From Pagrus major (lineage: Eukaryota; Chordata; Actinopteri; Spariformes; Sparidae), in the NCBI RefSeq assembly GCF_040436345.1, contig NC_133221.1:30220589-30284588 (forward strand): a DNA stretch of 64,000 bases, written 5' to 3'. Position numbers and translations under genes: made by a program. Numbering within the stretch: position 1 is the first letter of the stretch; each line of letters starts with the position of its first letter. Shown here piece by piece: positions 56,444 to 64,000 of this stretch. The notes below the pieces were generated by a model that ran no database searches, was not told where the DNA came from, and saw only the letters and a list, made by a program, of their open reading frames with translations.

Positions 56444-57637
56444 CAGCTGTACCATGAGTGTGAATGAAGCATGAATACCCACCTCCACTTGATCACGATG
56501 TCTCTCTTTGATCACACACACACACAGACATCTTTTCCTGTGCAATATCATTGTAATAATGGTGCCTTCAGTCAGACCTGTAGAATTTGACATGAAGTTT
56601 TAATAAATAAAAACAATATTATATCAATATATGTACATTATACTGCCAATCAATGTGTTCAGATCTGATTGTTTATTTATTTGTCATGTATTTTAATATA
56701 TCTTCCAGATCTTTGTCATCAGCAGGGTGCAGCCTAGACTTTCAGTTGTGGTATAAATCTTGGATGATGGTGTCCAGTACCCCATGGACACCATCATCCA
56801 GGTTACACTCACACATAGTCATCTTTTGATGTTTTTATCTCAGTATGCCGACTTACCAACAGGTGAAAGATTAAAAGTGTGGTTTATTCCAAGTTGGCCA
56901 CTAGAGGTCAGGAGTGCACGCTTTTCAAGAGTCTCATAGTCTCTGTTACTCTGATCTCATTACAGTAAGAAGCTTTATATTATGTGTAACGGTCAGGAAG
57001 AAGATTACTACATCTTAACATGCTCACTGCATAGATAGATAGATAATAAATAGATAGATAGACAGGATTTTAGGCAATTTAATGTGGTGTGTAATGAAAT
57101 AATAACAATAATAATAATAATAATAATAATAATATATACATATATATATAATGGTGTGATCTTATTTAATATAATTTGTTGGTAACATTTCTTGGTGTAT
57201 GCTTTTTATCAAATGTTTCACAAATGATGCTTTTAAAAAGTGGTGGGGACATGTTAATCAACTACATTTATTTTACAGCTGTATTTACCAGTTACTTGAA
57301 GAATTAGGTTTAATGTAGAAAAAAAGCTTAACAAATATAATGCAATATAATAGATTAAAGAAGCCATCAGTATAAGAAATAGTTAAAAATAGGTAAATCT
57401 CAACCAGCCAGAGTATGGAGGGCTGACACTGCCAAAATCAAAAATAAATAAAGAACACAACAAATAGCTCTAGAAATTAATATTACATTAACCAAAATGA
57501 CATTAAAAGCAAATGTAGCCACTGTCATTTGCTTCTCTATTATTTTACCTTTGTATACATTCCACTAGTTATTTACTTTTCCATTAAATTTTCTACCTTA
57601 GTTATATATTTATTTATGTTTAAATGTATGTATTTGT
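56444..57637. other. Intergenic with small microsatellites, no gene
   Basis: Contains a TAGA run near 57031-57061 and a (TAA)n run at 57101-57134. No coding region recognised. Confidence 0.45.
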
Positions 57638-57864
57638 TTAAAGCTGCTGTAAGCTAAATTATTGTCGGTTTTGCAGTTAGCAATCCGCTCCCTTCTCTCT
57701 ACGTCACCACATGAATGAAAAGCGTCAATTTCTTGTTTACTGCATGAGCAGGGGGAGGAGAGACATGGGTTACTGACAAACACTCTATAACAGTGATTAC
57801 TGATGGATTATTGAGCTATCTAACACTTCATTTGATAAATATATATCACTTACAACAGCTTTAA
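57638..57864. mobile_element. Small MITE with TTAA ends
   Basis: The ends are inverted repeats: TTAAAGCTGCTGTAAG at the left and CTTACAACAGCTTTAA at the right, 15 of 16 positions complementary. Length is 227 bp and there is no coding capacity. The TTAA at each edge could be the target, as for piggyBac-type insertion, but the inner ends lack the usual CCC start. Confidence 0.75.
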
Positions 57865-58524
57865 GTTTTTATTCCTGTATTTAGTTCTGCATTATTTTCC
57901 ATTTGCATTTCCCCCCCATTAATTTCCACTAACATTTATTTTCTATTTATATCCTTATGCATTGCCGCTATATGATGCAAATAAGGGGGCACAGTACATT
58001 TTTGCATATTTTTACTGTGTGGTATACAGTGCAGCACAAGTTATGAACTGTCTCAATAAATACATTAAATTGTTGCTGGTTTCCCAGGCTAACTGCCACT
58101 GGAGACTGCCACTGAGCACCATGTTGCGATGGCATCACAGCAGCCACATCACCCACCAACATGTTCATGTTCTGACCACTGACCACTCAGTAGTGATTAC
58201 TAGCTACATCATTATATGAGACCATACCGATCAGCTTCAGCTCAACCTTCATTTTGATGTCAGCTATACACCTGTAAAGTTTTCTGACTTCATCTTACAT
58301 CTGACACTATCACACTGACAAAAACCAGGCAAAAACATATGTTCCTCCTACACATTTTGAACACATTTTGCCACACGCACAGACTCTCCAACTGAAAACA
58401 TTGCCAGTTGACGCTGTCGCTGTTATTTCAGAATAATATTTCACAAAGAATAAAGAGTGTTGCAGATGGACTGTAGGTTAAATCTTTGATGACAATTCCT
58501 GCTCCGTGCATGGTGTACATTTAA
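57865..58524. other. Intergenic, no supported gene
   Basis: Overlapping short ORFs on both strands at 57962-58219 have no domain. Confidence 0.4.
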
Positions 58525-59004
58525 TTAAAGGATAACTCCATCAGTTTTACACATTAAAGTGTGTTTACAGGTCTTGGGGAGTGCTACTGCATATGTAAAA
58601 AAAAATAGTATAAAATCTTTTGTGGCTCCAGAGAGGAAGCTGCTTGTAATCTGATGTGAGGCGATGTGAGTAATGTAGGTACCAGGTATTAAAAAGCCGT
58701 CGACTGGTCTAGCATTTCACTCATATAACACTGTTGGACTCATTATAGACAGCTTGAATACAATTGATCAAAATCAATACAGTGGAACCAGAGATATCTC
58801 ATTTTTTATTCCTAGAATACATCTTCTTTTTCAAAACCGGGTGCCTACATTACCCACAATGCAACTTAGCTACTACAATTTACAATCATATTACATGCAG
58901 CTTCCTCTGGAGCCACAAAAGGCTTCATATTACTTTTTTTTACATTTTTTTTTACATATGCAGTAGTACTCCTAACAGTGTAAGACTGGTGGAGTTACCC
59001 TTAA
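58525..59004. mobile_element. Fold-back MITE with long inverted arms (family B, copy 2)
   Basis: The arms, about 130 bases each, are imperfect reverse complements. Left: TTAAAGGATAACTCCATCAG, CTACTGCATATGT, TTTTGTGGCTCCAGAG, GAAGCTGC. Right: GCAGCTTCCTCTGGAGCCAC, ACATATGCAGTAG, CTGGTGGAGTTACCCTTAA. The middle (TAACACTGTTGGACTCAT, ACATTACCCACAATGCAACT) is shared with 10428-10775 in the gmeb2 intron. No coding capacity. Confidence 0.85.
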
Positions 59005-62000
59005 ATACAGTTCAACCGTAACTTTACAAAACAAAAAAAGCAACAAGCAAAAAACAAAACAAAAGACTCAGATGAAAGAAAAAGATAGACAAGAGGATAA
59101 CCTGAGATTGTTGGCTATCAAAAATACATTAAAGGGCTGTCAAATGTTGTTGTTGTCACTTGACCAACTGATTGTGTTACTTTTGTTTTTGAGTGCTATA
59201 TGAATAAATTATTAATTCATTATTAATTTAACTGGTGTCGATATGTCTGACTGGGCCAATCACCAGCACTTCATGTTGTCTTTTAGAATTTTGTAGCAGG
59301 GAGTTGCAGGAAATCTTGTCATCCAGTTTTGATTTTATTCTATTTTTTTTTTTTACCTCTGATTTCACAGAGACAGTCATGTCAGGCAACAATCAGTTTT
59401 TCATACAGACCTTCAGGTTTTCTTTGTTTTTTTTGAAGCAATTATTCAGCTGTACAAGCAGACTTAAATATTAAATGTGCTTTTCAGAGACTTTATTCTA
59501 CACTTCATATTATATATAGTGTATTGTGAGTCATTTAAACCAAATGCACCAGTGGAGAGGTGTTGTCTTCACTGGTGATTTAATGAAACCACTTTGCTCT
59601 TTTCTCCCTTAACGTAAAGTCAAAATGTATGCATTTAACAGTTTTGATATTTAGAGGACACCTTTGAAAAATGATCAACACTGATGTGATTAAAACAGAC
59701 GTCATCCTGGAGTCTTCGACAGCTGAATCGTTAAGTTACATACCGTTTAACACCAATATTCTGGCTGAACACCTTTGTTACATGTCTGCCTCCACACTAT
59801 TGCTATTATTGCTGCACACCTGCAGTCTCTTTCACTGTAATCTGATGAACATGTCTTTTTACATCTGTTAACCTTTAATGTAAAACAAGTAAACTGAAGG
59901 TAAAACCTTAAAACTTAGCATGATTATATATTGTTAATTTTGTGATACATTGTGGTAATATGTGACACTTTAGGACTGAGATATAAAGTAAGTCTGCAGT
60001 GTCCTGAAAAGTGAAGAGTCTGGTGCTGTGTCCTCAGTTAGATTCCTGCTGATTGCAGTGAGATAGCCTAAGCCTCGGTAAATTCCCCTTTTGATTAGAG
60101 CCACAAATAAAGCCTCACTGGCCACTGAGCTGTGACAATAGACAGTCTGCTCTCTAAGTCCAGCCAGCCTGGTATGCAGGGCAAAGAATGCCACAGTGGG
60201 ATGGCATAATACAAAAGCAGGACTTGTTTTTATCTGACCGTGTTGGGTTTTTAGTCCTGCTAACAAAAACGCAGGGCTGTCAGGATGGCATATCACTCTG
60301 ATGGTCAGTTCAACTGTACAACTTTTGGCCCTGTTGGGTGTAAGGAAAAGCATGGAATCCAGTGGCCACTAAGAGAGTGACAGGCAGCACTGACCGGCAG
60401 TCTGAAGGATGCTCATTATCTCAGGCCAAAACATGTTAACTCTCTCAAAAAACAGCAATTTTATCATATAAGCCCTAAAAATCAGCACATCCACGCTTTG
60501 TGTGTAGGTAATTTGCACACATACTGTATATGACACAGATATAACAGGAGAGGTCAAGAATCCACAGGCTTACACAACAGATCTCCCTTCGACAATGTAA
60601 TATATATATAAAATTGAAGAAAAGAAAGAACTAGACATCATGGAGAACTAACTAGACATCATGAATTGAATGTAATTGTGATTGAGTGCAAAGTTGAAGG
60701 AGCTACTTCGGGACTCCTCCCTTTAATCTTTCTTGACTCACAGCTGAAGAACTTCTCCTGTGGAAGAGATTTCTGTGAATAAAGAACTCACGAACAATAG
60801 TTCTCTTTCTGGTGTTTTATTATCACACTTGTAAGCGGACGCAAACAATCTTCAACAATGTTCCAGGTTCAAAGAGCGAGTTTCTCTTTTTATAGTGCCC
60901 ATTTACACACACTGTGGAGGATAGCTTACTGCCACATAGGAACTGTAACTCATCACCTCTTATCAGACAGTCTGCAGCTGCATCTTTGATTCACAGCACA
61001 CTATCCTGGCTGTTATACTTTGAGACGTCCTCCCATTCGTGCTTGATTAAAAACTGCCCGCTATATGTTAGGCTATATTTTCTGCTGTTACTACTGCTAC
61101 AACTGTTTAAATTGATATGAGACTCTCTTAGAACTCTTACAAAATATTTGGTTCATTGATAAAAATCCAAAGGCACAAGCTTGTGTGCATCAAAACTGAG
61201 TAGGTAACTATGACTCCCAAGATGCATTTCAGCAAGAAACCTCCAATCACAGAGCTTAAAATTCTAGAACGGCAGGTGGAAGCTTAATACAACAGGATTG
61301 AAAGAACTGACAACCAGACACTTCCGAGTCACTTGTGGGTGAATTGCAACAATGACATTTTTTGAATTCGCCACTGCTCTGCTTTGCGCCTCAGACAGAC
61401 CTCTCCATGACAACAGCAGCAGAGGCTCATGGATGTAGTAGGCTATTTAGACTCGTCTTCCGTGCCGACAATTACCGACAAAACAGAATTTCTCAGAAAC
61501 CAAGGTAAAATAATTAAAATTGGGGGCCATAACATAAACATACAGTAAGTAGACAATAAGCTACCATAAAGTCATTACTTTTCGCCAACTTTTTCAACCA
61601 TTATCCCATTACTTGTTACCTATAGACTTCTCTGCTTGCTCGTGGATAATGTAGCATTCAGGTGTTCCAGCTGACTCATTAAGTGGATACATACACAAAC
61701 ATTTGTTGAGTTTCTCTTTAATCTTTCCAATGACCCCTTGGCAACTGCAGACGTACCCCCTCACAGGTGTACACCACAATATCTGTGGGAATACTGGCCT
61801 TGTCTCATTTTGTAAAAAAGGGAGATAAGGATGTATTTGAGAAGGAACTTGAGAAATCCTCTGAAGAAGTGTGTAAGGATGATTTGAGAGAAAATGGCAG
61901 AAACATATATTTATATATAAACCCACATATCTGATGAATATTTATATTATATACTGAAACAAAGTGCACACATGCAAGTGGCAGCCATCATCAGACAATC

Positions 62001-63240
62001 AGAGAGAAATCACCAGGTAAAGACACACAACAACAGACAAATGTAAGCACAAAAAATCTTGGTGCACATATTTATTGCTAAAAGTCAGTTTTCTTGTCAT
62101 AATCAAGGTGTTATATCCGCTATAGATTGCCAAGTGGCTACAGGACAAGTTGAGACCAAAAGGCTTATTGGTAAAAGTATGTATCTTGATGTCGGTAGTT
62201 CCCTCGCAGCATCAAACTTTCTCTCTGAGGGCATTTCACGTACTCATCCTGAACCTCACACCAAAGCACAATGGGATCTCCTTCCTTGGGATGTACAAAA
62301 GGGAAATATTCTGTAATGGTGAAAGAATTAGGAGGGTAATGCAGTCTAACACACTAGCCCGAACAACCTTGATAAAAATGGGATGAACACAATACAATTC
62401 TGCAAACTCAAGATTGTACAGCGTCACCTCAACACTCGACACAATACAAGAAAGAAAAAGGTTTTAAAATGTTCTATGCTTTGTTTCACCTTCTGGGTTT
62501 GTTCAAATATGTTCACCTTTTGAACTGCATAATTAACTTTTTCTACAGTTTCTCTTGGCAGTGAGGTTGCTTGAACTAGTGATGGTGAGGTACGTTATGC
62601 TGTTCGCTAAACAAGGTTCCCTAAAGGTGGCTGGGTAGTGGGTAGTCTGCCCTATTCAGGAGAAGCCATTGATAGCAAATTTGATTTATTACTGGAGTCA
62701 CTGACTGATCTAAACATGTATTTCCTCCCACAGCATATGCATTGAACCTCATGGAGTGTCTGGGAGAAGGCTACTCCAGGTCACCATAGGCTCTATGATA
62801 GAGAAGTGCTATCGTGCTCACCACTGCCAGGTTCCCCTTTCCACATCCTGCCAGATGACCACCAAGGATAAGGCAGTGTTGCTGTTTCACGCATGGTTTC
62901 ATGCTTTAACACGGAATATAAATTCTCCTGGATTCATAATCTTTACCTATGTTTTTCCATCTACATATATCTGGATTTGTATTTTATTGCTATTATAATT
63001 TTATATGCTGCAAATTCTTGTTTTATCTTGATGTTAATTCTGTACACACAACAACCATTACATGTCTGTCATAAATACAGGGTTCACTCCTTTGTTACTC
63101 TGTCTGAAGTTTCCTCAATTTTTTCACCCTTAAGGTTTTTTTTATATATAGATAGAAAAAAACTGACTTCACTAATTGATGATTGCATAGCTTAAGTTGG
63201 AAGTATGCACTTTAAGTGATCTCTATATATAATATATTAT
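59005..63240. other. Intergenic, no supported gene
   Basis: More than 4 kb without a recognisable gene. Short ORFs at 59970-60353 (minus), 61609-61926 (minus) and 62059-62316 (plus) have no domain I know. The stretch around 60596-60835 has an AATAAA and could be an old solo LTR, but no matching target duplication is visible. Confidence 0.4.
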
Positions 63241-63892
63241 AAAGGGCACTATCGTCGTTTTGGAGAAGAAATTCAAACTCAGGATTATAATATATACAAT
63301 ATTAATGATGTAAAAATACAAACTCAGAAATTTAAATTTTTTCCATAAGTGAATTAACAAGCTGTTCTCAGAGGAGAATAAGGTTGCAGAACACTGTTTG
63401 AAGCTAGAAAGGTGGCAGGGTCCGCCACATATAAACAAAGTAAAACAGTATAAATTGTGTTGTTCTTTAAGGTCAGTTTGTTTATTCAGTTTATTAATTC
63501 ATGAAAACAAAGACAGTTTGATTTTTAGTTTGTTTTGGCAAAAAAAAAGCACAAAAAAAACCTTCCAAAAACTACATAGTGCACCTTTAAATGCTTCAAC
63601 TGATTTTTTTTTTTTGTCTTTTTATCATACATGTTAACTTTTGGTACATCCTTATACTGTACATATTTTATGTCCAATCTTGTGTTTTGACAATTTCATA
63701 CTGTATTTGTTTATATTTGGCGGACCCTGCCACCTTTCTAGCTTCAAACAGTGTTCTGGGACCTTATTTTCCTCTGAAAATAGCTTGTTTATTCACTTAT
63801 GGGAAAAATAAATAATATTTCAGAGTCTGGATTATTAATATTGTAAATATCTTTTAGTTTGAATTTATTTCCAAAACTATATAGTGCCCTTT
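63241..63892. mobile_element. Fold-back MITE with ~175-bp inverted arms (family D)
   Basis: The ends are AAAGGGCACTAT and its reverse complement ATAGTGCCCTTT. The arms 63241-63418 and 63718-63892 pair along most of their length: GAAGCTAGAAAGGTGGCAGG with CCTGCCACCTTTCTAGCTTC is exact for 20 bases, and CATAAGTGAATTAACAAGCT pairs with one mismatch-rich partner. The loop is shared with 50380-50520. ORFs inside are not genes. Confidence 0.88.
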
Positions 63893-64000
63893 AAAAACAA
63901 AAAAAGTGTCGTCAGTGTTTCCTGTGTGGTGGGGTGGGGGAGGGGGGGCTACCGTGGTGTCCTCAGCAGCTGGATACCTGCATACCTGTATGTCCTGTTT

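Noticed and set aside
60596..60835. Solo LTR
   Set aside because: TG...CA ends and an AATAAA can be drawn, but flanking bases do not repeat and no second copy is in the window.
61609..62442. Harbinger-like transposase or other gene
   Set aside because: A few words resemble DDE transposase motifs, but no consistent frame or second motif could be found.

Overview
The window is nuclear DNA of a ray-finned (teleost) fish. The evidence is two recognisable vertebrate genes with GT-AG introns, many CA, TTA, CTT and CTAT microsatellites, and typical fish mobile elements: tRNA-derived SINEs, L2/Rex-like LINEs, Ty3/gypsy elements, hAT and Tc1 relics, and small inverted-repeat MITEs. It contains no prokaryotic operon, CRISPR array or phage. 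The species cannot be told from sequence alone.

Layout. Positions 1-5.4 kb hold interspersed repeats, including a non-autonomous hAT element with a perfect 8-bp target duplication, and two microsatellites. At 5.4-12.2 kb lies gmeb2 (+ strand): one noncoding 5' exon and nine coding exons give a 522-residue SAND-domain transcription factor. At 14.3-16.3 kb lies pdyn (- strand): a TATA-containing promoter, a noncoding first exon and two coding exons give a 231-residue prodynorphin with four YGGF opioid cores. The two genes converge tail to tail, with about 2.7 kb between their stop codons. No functional link between them is implied by the sequence.

From 16.5 to 64 kb I see no complete host gene. 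The recognisable content is: a SINE (19.0 kb); two L2/Rex-like LINE fragments (22.5-23.0 and 23.6-24.45 kb); an unrecognised exon-like ORF (26.4 kb, minus); paired diverged repeats; an internally deleted Ty3/gypsy element with both LTRs and a 5-bp target duplication (33.1-35.8 kb); a Tc1 relic (36.0-37.0 kb); a LINE fragment (40.2-41.1 kb); a second Ty3/gypsy element without its reverse transcriptase core (44.9-48.3 kb); a second hAT relic (53.3-54.6 kb); and several fold-back MITEs (57.6, 58.5 and 63.2 kb).

The observations I rate highest are: a 123-nt gmeb2 intron that is fully open in frame, so its retention would add 41 residues; a partial duplicate of gmeb2 exon 3 upstream of the start codon; opioid-core substitutions in pdyn (an Ile-enkephalin and a Met-type dynorphin A); two hAT relics that both keep a BED zinc finger; two gypsy elements that both lost reverse transcriptase; and a SINE whose 3' tail matches the tail of an L2-like LINE in the same window. 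I did not find a clearly new biological system.
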